From Methylococcaceae bacterium UBA1147 (GTDB taxonomy: Bacteria > Pseudomonadota > Gammaproteobacteria > Methylococcales > UBA1147): 9,973 bases of DNA. The translations under genes and the position numbers were made by a program. Where the stretch lies: NCBI GenBank assembly GCA_002311315.1, contig DBZZ01000052.1:1-9973 (forward strand), written 5' to 3'. Every line of letters starts with the position of its first letter. The first letter of the stretch is position 1. Under the pieces are notes generated by a model. It made no database searches. It was not told the origin of the DNA and saw only the letters and a program-made list of their open reading frames with translations. This document shows, piece by piece, positions 1-6,383 of this stretch.

Positions 1-10
1 ATCAGCAGTC

Positions 11-598
11 CTAGTTGTCGTTCTTGAGAATAGATGCCTTTTCGATCACGATATGGGTCTCGGGAACGTCCTGGTGCCCGCTGCGCGATCCGGTGGCTAC
101 CTTTTCCATCTGCTCCACCACCGCCAATCCATCAATCACTGATCCAAAGACGGCATAGCCCCAGCCGGGCGGCGTTGGAGAGCTGTGATCGAGAAACCCG
201 TTGTCTGCGCAATTGATGAAGAACTGGGAGGTGGCGGAGTCAGGGATGGAGGTCCTTGCCATTGCGACTGATCCGCGCAGGTTCTTCAGGCCGTTGTCGG
301 CCTCGTTCTTGATCGGGGGCTGGGTATCCTTTTGAACGAACTCGGTGTCAAAGCCGCCGCCCTGTGCCATGAAGCCGGGAATGATCCGGTGGAAGATCGT
401 TCCCTCGTAGAAACCGGATTCGACGTAATCAAGAAAATTCTGGCTGGTGATCGGGGCTTTTTCGGGATTTAGTTCGATGACAATGTCACCGAGGGATGTT
501 TGCAGTTTTACTTTTGGGTTGGACATGTGCAGGTTCTCGGCAATGCTTGGAGTGGAAAATAGGATAAGCCAGAATAAAGGGATTAGGAAAAAACGCAT
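11..598 (-). CDS. Exported cyclophilin-type peptidyl-prolyl cis-trans isomerase
   Basis: This 195-residue protein catalyses cis-trans isomerisation of Xaa-Pro bonds during folding. Residues 1-20 form a Sec-type signal peptide (Arg, hydrophobic run, SIA before Glu21), so the full-length form should be periplasmic. The cyclophilin domain covers about 28-192 and is near complete: active-site HRIIPGFMAQGG at 70-81 (Arg71, Phe76, Met77, Gln79), then SQFFIN at 124-129 and GYAVFG at 147-152. The last segment carries Phe where human CypA has its cyclosporin-contacting Trp. The ATG at 598 has a good AAGGA ribosome site six bases upstream (605-609). An internal Met25 would give a 171-residue form without the signal, resembling cytoplasmic PpiB, so the choice between PpiA-like and PpiB-like depends on the start. 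It is divergent from cysS, the same neighbour ppiB has in E. coli. Family assignment is very sure; localisation is less so. Confidence 0.95.
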   Translation of the reverse strand: MRFFLIPLFWLILFSTPSIAENLHMSNPKVKLQTSLGDIVIELNPEKAPITSQNFLDYVESGFYEGTIFHRIIPGFMAQGGGFDTEFVQKDTQPPIKNEADNGLKNLRGSVAMARTSIPDSATSQFFINCADNGFLDHSSPTPPGWGYAVFGSVIDGLAVVEQMEKVATGSRSGHQDVPETHIVIEKASILKNDN

Positions 599-648
599 GA
601 TGAGTCCTTGTGGCCGATACCGCGCGCATTTTAAGACTTTTATGACTG

Positions 649-683
649 ATTATAAAGAATCAGAGTCGAGGACCTGTTACAGG
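649..683 (-). promoter_or_regulatory. Candidate promoter and overlapping palindrome for the cyclophilin gene
   Basis: Read on the minus strand, positions 654-649 give a perfect TATAAT. The place where a -35 box would lie is occupied by the palindrome CCTGTAACAGG (673-683), which abuts a second palindrome GGCCCGGGCC (682-691). There is no good -35 hexamer at 16-18 bp spacing, so either an activator is needed or the match is chance. An alternative -10, TAAAAT, lies closer to the gene. Seen in sequence only; function is inferred. Confidence 0.3.
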
Positions 684-796
684 CCCGGGCCCAACTCCTG
701 GCTTCGGCTGATTCAGGTGTCTCCAGAGGAAGTAGCAATCTTTGTCGAATCTTTGTTGTTTTCCATGCATTCCGTTACTATTCTGCGCGCTATCGG

Positions 797-869
797 CAGG
801 CTTTTGCCTGATTACGGGTCTGAATTTGGTGTTACACCAGTCGGGACTGGTTAATGATCAGGGTTCCCT
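797..869 (+). repeat. Cluster of inverted repeats in the cysS leader
   Basis: Four short perfect inverted repeats follow one another: CAGGC-TTTT-GCCTG (797-810), TGGTGT-T-ACACCA (827-839), ACCAGTC-GG-GACTGGT (836-851) and AGGG-TT-CCCT (860-869). The second and third share bases 836-839, so as RNA hairpins they would compete. The third would form a six-pair stem with a CGGG loop. None is followed by a U-run, so they are not intrinsic terminators. The rest of the 296-bp gap between the cyclophilin gene and cysS holds no convincing gene or tRNA. Confidence 0.5.
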
Positions 870-886
870 TGTCTCAATAAACTATC

Positions 887-898
887 GCATCTAGATGC
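887..898. repeat. 12-bp perfect palindrome across the cysS start codon
   Basis: GCATCTAGATGC is its own reverse complement and contains the ATG of cysS at 895-897. There is no purine-rich ribosome site in the 15 bases before the ATG. The palindrome could be an operator, an RNA pairing element or chance. Confidence 0.55.
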
Positions 899-2286
899 TG
901 AAAATATACAACACTCTCTTGCGCAAAAAGCAGGAATTCAAGTCGCTTGTTACGGGCCAGGTCGGAATGTATGTCTGCGGAATGACGGTCTACGATTACT
1001 GCCACATTGGCCATGCCCGGGTGATGATAGTGTTTGACGTGGTTGCCCGCTATTTCCGCCAAGCCGGCTATCAACTCACCTACGTTCGGAACGTTACTGA
1101 CATCGACGACAAGATCATCGCCCGGGCCGCTCAAACGGGTGAGTCCATCGGGGATCTGACTGCCCGCTACATCAACGCAATGCACGAAGATGAAACCGCG
1201 CTAAACATTCTACCACCCGACGTTGAACCCCGGGCGACCCGTTCGATTGACGATATCATTTCGATGATCCAGTCACTGATCAACAAGGGTTACGCCTATC
1301 AAGGGAGCAACGGAGACATTTTTTACTCGGTATCGCGGTTCGGAAATTATGGAAGGTTGTCGGGGAAAAACCCGGGTGAACTCAGGGCCGGAGAACGCGT
1401 GGATGTCGATCAGGCAAAAAAAGACCCGCTGGATTTCGTACTCTGGAAAACGGCCAAACCGGGTGAACCGGCCTGGGAATCTCCGTGGGGAGAAGGCCGG
1501 CCGGGATGGCATATCGAATGCTCGGCCATGTCGACCCGATGTCTGGGCAATCATTTTGACATTCACGGGGGAGGCATGGATCTCCAGTTTCCTCACCATG
1601 AGAACGAGATCGCGCAGTCCGAAGGAGCAACCGGTACCTGCTTCGTAAATTTCTGGATGCATAACGGCTTTGTCCGCATAAACGAAGAAAAGATGTCTAA
1701 GTCGCTGGGCAACTTTTTCACGGTCAGGGAAGTGCTCGAGCGTTACCGCGGCGAAGTTATCCGCTTTTTTATCCTTTCCAGTCAGTATCGAAGTCCGTTG
1801 AACTATTCCGACGACCAGTTGGACGTTGCGGCGGCGAGCTTAAACCGGCTTTATACCTCATTACGCGGCTTCGATTTGGCCGCCGAATCGAAACATCAAG
1901 AGTCTGGATATCGAAGCCGTTTCAACACTGCGATGGAGGATGACTTCAATACCCCGGTTGCAATGTCAGTACTGTTCGAGCTTGCGCGGGAAATCAATCG
2001 CAGCAGGCCAGAAGATCCGATCGCGGCGAGTCGAATGGCGGACCTGCTGAAAGAGTTGGGCGGAGTACTGGGTATTTTGCAGGAAGATCCCGAGCAATAC
2101 CTGAAGTCCGGCTCGGCTTTTAGCGTTGGGCTGTCCGATGACGACGTTGTAAAACTGGTTCAACGCCGTCTTGACGCAAGGCAGGACAAAAACTGGACGG
2201 AAGCCGACAGGATTAGGAACGAGTTGAAGGAACAGGGTGTTATCTTGGAGGATGGTGCCGGTTCTACGACCTGGCGCCGAGGCTGA
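895..2286 (+). CDS. cysS: Cysteinyl-tRNA synthetase (class I)
   Basis: CysRS joins cysteine to tRNA-Cys using ATP in the cytoplasm. The 463 residues match the usual family length. The class I signatures are intact: HIGH at 37-40 and KMSKS at 266-270. The zinc ligands that select cysteine over serine are present at Cys28, Cys209, His234 and Glu238, the numbering known for E. coli CysRS. The C-terminal helical and anticodon-binding part runs from about 300 to 463. The ATG at 895 gives the typical family opening (MLKIYNTL), so the start is firm even though no Shine-Dalgarno is visible; the start sits inside a 12-bp palindrome. The gene is divergent from the cyclophilin gene and convergent with the HAD gene. 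No frameshift or missing residue is seen. Confidence 0.98.
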   Translation: MLKIYNTLLRKKQEFKSLVTGQVGMYVCGMTVYDYCHIGHARVMIVFDVVARYFRQAGYQLTYVRNVTDIDDKIIARAAQTGESIGDLTARYINAMHEDETALNILPPDVEPRATRSIDDIISMIQSLINKGYAYQGSNGDIFYSVSRFGNYGRLSGKNPGELRAGERVDVDQAKKDPLDFVLWKTAKPGEPAWESPWGEGRPGWHIECSAMSTRCLGNHFDIHGGGMDLQFPHHENEIAQSEGATGTCFVNFWMHNGFVRINEEKMSKSLGNFFTVREVLERYRGEVIRFFILSSQYRSPLNYSDDQLDVAAASLNRLYTSLRGFDLAAESKHQESGYRSRFNTAMEDDFNTPVAMSVLFELAREINRSRPEDPIAASRMADLLKELGGVLGILQEDPEQYLKSGSAFSVGLSDDDVVKLVQRRLDARQDKNWTEADRIRNELKEQGVILEDGAGSTTWRRG

Positions 2287-2344
2287 ACCGCAGGAAAACA
2301 GGGCAGCAGGGTAACGGGAACAACAAGCCCGCGGTCTTTCCTTG
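2287..2344 (+). terminator. Weak candidate terminator after cysS
   Basis: Directly after the stop, ACCGC (2287-2291) can pair with GCGGT (2331-2335) and GGGC (2301-2304) with GCCC (2327-2330). The loops are large and the tail is CTTTCCTT. The fold is imperfect and the U-tract is interrupted, so this is only the best candidate seen. Confidence 0.2.
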
Positions 2345-2356
2345 CCATCTGTTTCC

Positions 2357-2380
2357 AAATAACGATGGCCTGAACGGCCA
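2357..2380 (-). terminator. Candidate terminator for the HAD gene
   Basis: On the minus strand TGGCC-GTTCA-GGCCA (2380-2366) is followed by TCGTTATTT (2365-2357), a GC-rich five-pair stem with a moderately T-rich tail, 26 bp past the HAD stop. The stem is short, so confidence is moderate. Confidence 0.35.
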
Positions 2381-2406
2381 GTCAGCCCACATTCGTGTCG
2401 TGAGGC

Positions 2407-3252
2407 TTAATGGCAGTTGCGGGTGTGTGGAACGGACCGATACGCAGCCTCCTGGGCGGTGAAGAAATTCGCCATGCGGAGCAAGTCATCGAAGCATTCG
2501 ATCACAACGTCCGGTCGATGGGGGTTGCGCGCGGTTTCGGGAAAAATCCGGTCGATCCAGTCCGTGCTCCAGTTGGCACCGTTGTAGAATACAGCGGTGA
2601 CCCCGGCACGTTTGGCAGCGATGACGTCAGCGCTACTGTCGCCGATATACCAGCAACGGGTTCCAGGTGTTTCGCCCAGGTTGTGAACAGCCTTCAGAAT
2701 CGTGTCGGGGGCCGGCTTACGTCTGAGGACATCGTCGCCACAGACCATGGTATCGAAAAGATCCAGCCATCCCTTGCCGTCGATGCAGCCAACCTCATAT
2801 TCCATGAACTCTCGCTTCCGGTTGGATAGGATCCCGATAGCGATGCCCATGGCTTTCAGATGGGTCAGCATCGATCGGATTCCGTCTTCGTTCGGCCGGA
2901 CCTTCAAGCAATAACTCCCGTAGCGGGCATCGAAAGCAGCGTGGGCAATGCGCTTTGCTTCGTCGTCCCGGCCGAAAAGGATTTCGAAAATATCGGTACG
3001 GGAAATCTTCCCGACCTGTTCGAGCGTCGTTTCAAGACGCGCGTTTTCAAGGACAGATTTCACCACCTTTGCATCTTGCACACTCCGGCTCTCTTTGGTT
3101 TTGACCAACCGCTCGATCAGGTTCAGTGCGGCTAGTTTCGGCATTACCTCATTGAGTGCCTGATACATTCCGTCGCGGGTATCGGCCAGTGTGGCGTGCC
3201 AGTCAAACAACACGATATCGGGGCTGGCGTGGGGAAAGTTGCTCAGAGCCAT
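2407..3252 (-). CDS. HAD-superfamily hydrolase with non-canonical motif I (DWHAT)
   Basis: This is a 281-residue soluble protein of the haloacid dehalogenase fold, probably a phosphatase-like hydrolase using an aspartyl-phosphate intermediate. Motif I is LFDWHATLADT with nucleophile Asp17. Motif II is Ser143 (GILSNR), motif III is Lys179 (RRKPAPD) and motif IV is GDSSAD with Asp205 and Asp209. About 100 residues between motifs I and II form a C1-type cap. In most HAD phosphatases the residue two after the nucleophile is an Asp acid/base; here it is His19. Known HADs without that Asp include phosphonoacetaldehyde hydrolase (DWAGT), but its cap lysine cannot be confirmed here. The ATG at 3252 has GGAGGGG nine bases upstream (3262-3268). 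A terminator separates it from the M48 gene upstream, so it probably has its own promoter. Substrate unknown. Confidence 0.88.
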   Translation of the reverse strand: MALSNFPHASPDIVLFDWHATLADTRDGMYQALNEVMPKLAALNLIERLVKTKESRSVQDAKVVKSVLENARLETTLEQVGKISRTDIFEILFGRDDEAKRIAHAAFDARYGSYCLKVRPNEDGIRSMLTHLKAMGIAIGILSNRKREFMEYEVGCIDGKGWLDLFDTMVCGDDVLRRKPAPDTILKAVHNLGETPGTRCWYIGDSSADVIAAKRAGVTAVFYNGANWSTDWIDRIFPETARNPHRPDVVIECFDDLLRMANFFTAQEAAYRSVPHTRNCH

Positions 3253-3276
3253 GAATGATTGCCCCTCCGAGTTTAG

Positions 3277-3305
3277 TTAATAGTTTAGATTTGGGCTGTT
3301 GCGAA
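3277..3305 (-). promoter_or_regulatory. Candidate sigma70 promoter for the HAD gene
   Basis: On the minus strand TTCGCA (3305-3300) and TATTAA (3282-3277) are separated by 17 bp, each matching four of six consensus positions. It lies between the terminator at 3397-3422 and the HAD ribosome site. Matches are weak. Confidence 0.3.
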
Positions 3306-3396
3306 AAGGTTCCCTAGGCGGGTACGGAATACGACTGCACAATGAAGAAAACTGGAGTTCCCTTAACGGACTGGAGACGGGTTTACCGGCAGGGCA

Positions 3397-3422
3397 GAAA
3401 AAGCTGGGGCGCTAGCACCCAG
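3397..3422 (-). terminator. Intrinsic terminator of the YeeE-YeeE-M48 unit
   Basis: Read on the minus strand, CTGGG(T)GC-TAGC-GCCCCAG forms a seven-pair GC-rich stem with one bulged T and a four-base loop. It is followed at once by CTTTTTC. It starts two bases after the TAA of the M48 gene, so it should end that transcript before the HAD gene. Confidence 0.8.
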
Positions 3423-3424
3423 GC

Positions 3425-4780
3425 TTAGGAGGCGATCCTCGGAAAGGGGGAATTTAGGGATTCCTGACAATGACCTGCTGGCAGCTCCGAGCGCAGGGGA
3501 TCGTAATTTTCCGCCATGCGGATTCGGCGAGCCGGGGACGGGTGACCAAAGAAAAGAAATTCGACCCACTTGCTTGGAAGGACGTTGGACAGATTCGATT
3601 GGGAAATTCGAACCCGCGTCTCGACAAAGGTTCGGGGGTCCCCTGTCAGTTCGAGTGCGGTCCAATCGGCTTCAGCTTCAACTTGCCGTGAGATCATGTT
3701 GGATGGCACCAGGGCAACGAACATCAGGAGCACGTAGATGGCGTAGGCGGGGACGGCGAGGGCCGGATCCCCTCTGGAGCGTATGCCGTTTAGCGGTCGA
3801 TCGACCAGTCTACGCAATAGCCGATCCGCGAACACGAGTCCGATAAAAAGGCCGAGGATACCGAAGGACAGGCCCTGCCGAATGTGGTTTCCCTTCCAGT
3901 GACCGAGTTCATGGGCGAACACCATCGCTACTTCTTCATCACTGAATTTCTCGATCAGATTATCGTAAAGTACGATTCGCCGGGTTGCGCCGATTCCAGT
4001 GAAATAAGCATTTACTGAACTGGACCGTCGGCTGGCATTCGCCACCAGTACTTTGTCCGCAACCAGGCCGGCGCAGCTGGCCATTGCGACCAGCCGATTT
4101 TCTAGGGCCTTGTTATCTAGGGGGCGGAATTGGTAGTACAGAGGATCGATCAGGAGCGGAGCTAGGATTGTTAGCACCACCGCCAGCAATCCCGTGACCA
4201 CAGTTGCAATCACGGTCCATGCCCGCGGGAAAAGCGCAAAAAGGCCAAGCAAAAGCAGGCCGACAATAAGCACCATGCTGCCGGTGACCAAAAAGCTCTT
4301 TGTCCAGTCGGTCAGGTAAAGCTGTAGGGTGTCGTGGCGCAAGCCGTAGGACAGAGCGTGATGGTAGCGGACAACGGAGAATGGTAGGCGCAGTAATGCC
4401 AACGCGACGTAAATAGATCCAAGGATTAAGACCCTAGCTAGCCACGGCCTGCCACCGGCGATCTCGACCGCCTTCCTGCCCCATTGTCCAAGCGTGCCCC
4501 TGACCAGCAGCAACAGGAAGCTCAGTAGCAAGGTGGTCTGGAGCAGGAATAGTTGCAGACGGTATTGATGATATTCCGCGGACCTTGACAGGAAGTCCGG
4601 GTCGAAATGGCGTGAGGCCAAGACCGCCAGTTCTTCTGCTTCCGTGGCGAGGACTGCAGGAGCAAAAACCGTTGCGGCCAGCAAAAAACAATTGAGCCCT
4701 GCTTTTCCCGGCCAGCCGGGTCTCTTCCCGACCGCAATCCATCGCTCGGTTGTAGAACCATCTAGGGACCAGCGAATCAC
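3425..4780 (-). CDS. M48 family (Ste24-like) integral membrane zinc metalloprotease
   Basis: This is a 451-residue inner-membrane protease of the Ste24/HtpX clan, which cleaves membrane or lipid-anchored substrates; the substrate here is unknown. The zinc site is clear: HELGH at 290-294 (His290, Glu291, His294), with the third ligand probably Glu370 in the EAEAD stretch at 368-372. NAYFTGIG upstream (257-264) and GHPSPARRI (412-420) are typical M48A signatures. Hydrophobic segments lie near 31-46 (signal-like), 78-93, 113-134, 164-184, 188-212, 303-322 and 341-362, as in Ste24-type enzymes. The start is uncertain: GTG at 4780 is the furthest upstream and lies 18 bp after the preceding stop, but its AGGA ribosome site is 12 bases away. 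It is the last gene of a probable operon with two YeeE/YedE proteins and ends at a strong terminator. Confidence 0.92.
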   Translation of the reverse strand: MIRWSLDGSTTERWIAVGKRPGWPGKAGLNCFLLAATVFAPAVLATEAEELAVLASRHFDPDFLSRSAEYHQYRLQLFLLQTTLLLSFLLLLVRGTLGQWGRKAVEIAGGRPWLARVLILGSIYVALALLRLPFSVVRYHHALSYGLRHDTLQLYLTDWTKSFLVTGSMVLIVGLLLLGLFALFPRAWTVIATVVTGLLAVVLTILAPLLIDPLYYQFRPLDNKALENRLVAMASCAGLVADKVLVANASRRSSSVNAYFTGIGATRRIVLYDNLIEKFSDEEVAMVFAHELGHWKGNHIRQGLSFGILGLFIGLVFADRLLRRLVDRPLNGIRSRGDPALAVPAYAIYVLLMFVALVPSNMISRQVEAEADWTALELTGDPRTFVETRVRISQSNLSNVLPSKWVEFLFFGHPSPARRIRMAENYDPLRSELPAGHCQESLNSPFPRIAS

Positions 4781-4791
4781 TTGCTGAATTT

Positions 4792-4805
4792 ATCCTAACT
4801 AGGAT
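4792..4805 (-). repeat. Inverted repeat at the junction of the second YeeE gene and the M48 gene
   Basis: ATCCTA-AC-TAGGAT is a perfect 6+6 inverted repeat that contains the TAG stop of the membrane protein and the only AGGA that could serve as ribosome site for the M48 gene. If it folds in mRNA, M48 translation could depend on ribosomes arriving from upstream. The two-base spacer means a real hairpin would have only four or five pairs. Confidence 0.35.
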
Positions 4806-5212
4806 TTGAAAATCAGCCAATGCAGACCCACACCGGCGAGGATGGAGCTCAGCACGACCAAGGAATCAAGGGACCAGAAACCAAGGCTAGCAACCGCGGG
4901 TCCTGGACAGTACCCAGTCATTCCCCATCCTGTTCCAAACAAGGCCGCGCCGGTTACTAGTTTTCTGTCGATGTCGGTACGTGTGGGGATATCGAAGCGC
5001 TCGGCTGCCACCGGGGTGGTGCGGCGCAGGATGAGTCTGAAACAGACAAGTGTGACCGCAAGAGCCGCTGCCATCACTAACGCAAGGCTCGGATCCCAGA
5101 ATCCCGTGACGTCTAGGAAATCGGTGACCTTGACGGGATCGATCATCCGGGAAACGGCCAGGCCCAAGCCGAAAACAAACCCGGATAAAGGAGCGATCAG
5201 CAGAGGCATCAT
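4799..5212 (-). CDS. YeeE/YedE-family half-transporter, C-terminal half (PmpB-like)
   Basis: A 137-residue hydrophobic protein with about four membrane segments (near 4-21, 42-62, 84-99, 110-134). It carries the conserved GWGMTGYCPGPAV stretch at 95-107 with Cys102. In the YeeE/YedE family, which includes TsuA-type thiosulfate importers, such cysteines line the path for sulfur species. Split pairs are known as PmpA/PmpB. The preferred start is the ATG at 5212, because ATGA then overlaps the stop of the upstream partner (5211-5209), a classic translational-coupling arrangement. An in-frame extension up to 5320 has no hydrophobic or family character and lies inside the partner gene. The M48 gene follows 18 bp after the stop. 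Transport of a sulfur compound is inferred from family. Confidence 0.88.
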   Translation of the reverse strand: MMPLLIAPLSGFVFGLGLAVSRMIDPVKVTDFLDVTGFWDPSLALVMAAALAVTLVCFRLILRRTTPVAAERFDIPTRTDIDRKLVTGAALFGTGWGMTGYCPGPAVASLGFWSLDSLVVLSSILAGVGLHWLIFKS

Positions 5213-5640
5213 GACCAAAGGCCGAAGACGTGCCTGGCTAGATATACTGAAATACCGCCGAATGCCATGAAAACCAGGGTCGCGACAATCGAACGCGGAG
5301 AATGGCGTGCAAGCCCACAAACCCCATGTCCGCTTGTACAGCCGCTACCGAGCCGGGTGCCAAAACCGACAAGTAGTCCTCCGATGATCAGCAAGGGCAG
5401 AGGATAGCCTGTTCGTGCTTCGCTCAGATCACCACCGAAGTGTTGGTAAAGGCTTGCGCCAGCCACCATTCCTGCTAGGAACAAAAGCCGCCACCACCGT
5501 TCCTGCCGTCGCAAGAATAGGCTGCCGGCGAGAATCCCGCTGATCCCGGCGATGCGCCCGTTGAACAAGAGTAGCAGACTGGCCGCCAGGCCGATCAGGG
5601 CGCCTCCAGTCAGCGCACTGACGGGGCTAAAGTTCTCCAC
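5209..5640 (-). CDS. YeeE/YedE-family half-transporter, N-terminal half (PmpA-like)
   Basis: A 143-residue membrane protein with about four hydrophobic segments (near 9-26, 30-43, 51-66, 83-96 and 116-134). The family signature GSGCTSGHGVCGLAR lies at 98-112 with Cys101 and Cys108. Members of this family carry sulfur-containing ions or persulfide-related species across the inner membrane. Together with the next gene it makes one full-length-equivalent YeeE unit split in two. The start is GTG at 5640, supported by GGAGG eight bases upstream (5649-5653). It is the first gene of a probable three-gene operon. No rhodanese, BigR-type regulator or sulfide:quinone reductase gene is visible nearby, so the sulfur role rests on family membership. 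Confidence 0.88.
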   Translation of the reverse strand: MENFSPVSALTGGALIGLAASLLLLFNGRIAGISGILAGSLFLRRQERWWRLLFLAGMVAGASLYQHFGGDLSEARTGYPLPLLIIGGLLVGFGTRLGSGCTSGHGVCGLARHSPRSIVATLVFMAFGGISVYLARHVFGLWS

Positions 5641-5709
5641 GCCTCAGGCCTCCGCAAGAAAGTTGTCAGATTTGGTCCCGAACCCTGAATATGTTTCCGG
5701 GAGAGAACG

Positions 5710-5719
5710 GCTAATTAGC
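5710..5719. promoter_or_regulatory. Perfect 10-bp palindrome upstream of the YeeE operon
   Basis: GCTAATTAGC lies 70 bp before the GTG start of the first YeeE-type gene, in a 177-bp gap that otherwise shows no gene. Its position suits an operator, but no strong promoter hexamers flank it and the regulator is unknown. Confidence 0.25.
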
Positions 5720-5817
5720 GACAAACCAGAACGACATGGTTCGCCCGACCGTGCCAATGCTTACCCTGCATGCCGCTGGGAGAGAAAGTCGGGGACTCAG
5801 GCCGGATGCAATCGCGA

Positions 5818-6165
5818 TCATTCCTGTCTCTTCATTACGGTTTCGTCATCGATCACCAATGAGGTGACTCCCTTGTACATCTCGTAAGTGCAAACCGCGG
5901 TTCGGAAGTCTTTCTTGTGGCTTTCCCAGGTCATGACCATCTTTACGGAAGCCCAACCTTCTCTTTTGGTCGGGGAGTGGACCCACCTTCCGACATGCTC
6001 GTGGATCAGCCCGCGGCAACGTTTCAGCGCGTCACCTCTAAGATCCGCCTCGAGTAGCGCCGACGGTTTGTTAGCACCGGCGTGCGCGCCTTGCCAGCCC
6101 AGGGTTATCATGGCCGCGGTGATGACAAAAGCAAACCGCAAGACCCCGTTCATGGACTTATTCAT
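5818..6165 (-). CDS. Small exported protein of unknown function
   Basis: A 115-residue protein I do not recognise. Residues 1-29 look like a Sec signal peptide: Lys3 and Arg10, a hydrophobic stretch 11-23, and AHA at 27-29 as the cleavage site. The mature part of about 86 residues is charged, soluble, and has exactly two cysteines (Cys50, Cys92), which could form one disulfide in the periplasm. Its order is helix-like (34-56), then a segment with WVHSP, and a C-terminal stretch with alternating hydrophobic residues suggesting beta strands (72-108). The ATG at 6165 has GAGGA seven bases upstream, so the start is good. It lies between proS and the YeeE-M48 unit on the same strand, with 263 and 177 bp gaps, so it is probably its own unit. 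Confidence 0.75.
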   Translation of the reverse strand: MNKSMNGVLRFAFVITAAMITLGWQGAHAGANKPSALLEADLRGDALKRCRGLIHEHVGRWVHSPTKREGWASVKMVMTWESHKKDFRTAVCTYEMYKGVTSLVIDDETVMKRQE

Positions 6166-6193
6166 TCTGGTTTCCTCGATCTAAAAAACTGAA

Positions 6194-6221
6194 AGTCTAA
6201 CCAATGTGAAGCATCAAGCAA
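6194..6221 (-). promoter_or_regulatory. Weak candidate promoter for the small exported protein
   Basis: On the minus strand TTGCTT (6221-6216), a 16-bp spacer and TAGACT (6199-6194) lie just upstream of a T-run and the ribosome site. Matches are three and four of six, so this is only a placement suggestion. Confidence 0.2.
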
Positions 6222-6261
6222 AGCAAAAAGCGTGATTCCGAACCGGCTTTTCAGCGTTGAT

Positions 6262-6287
6262 GGTCATGCCTAGTTAGGGGCATGATC
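6262..6287. repeat. Nine-pair inverted repeat between proS and the small exported gene
   Basis: GGTCATGCC (6262-6270) and GGCATGATC (6279-6287) are inverted copies differing at one position that can still form a G-T wobble, with an eight-base spacer. There is no T-run beside it. It could be an operator, an RNA processing site or part of the proS 3' end. The rest of 6166-6428 shows no gene. Confidence 0.4.
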
Positions 6288-6383
6288 GGAATGCCAGTTT
6301 TATCGACTTCGAGACAAGATCTGACTGGTACCTGGAAATCCCCAACGATCGATAGATCTACACTCCCGAGGCCGGAGGGTTAT

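Noticed and set aside
447..854. 135-codon plus-strand reading frame covering the cyclophilin N-terminus and the cysS leader
   Set aside because: It runs antisense through a certain gene, has no family features and ends in the palindrome-rich leader; most likely a shadow.
5213..5320. N-terminal extension of the second YeeE-type protein up to 5320
   Set aside because: It lies wholly inside the upstream gene, lacks family character, and the ATGA overlap at 5212 is the better start.
4794..6278. CCTAACTAGG at 4794-4803 and its reverse complement at 6269-6278
   Set aside because: Only ten bases, no extension in the flanks, and it lies in unrelated contexts; not evidence for a mobile repeat.
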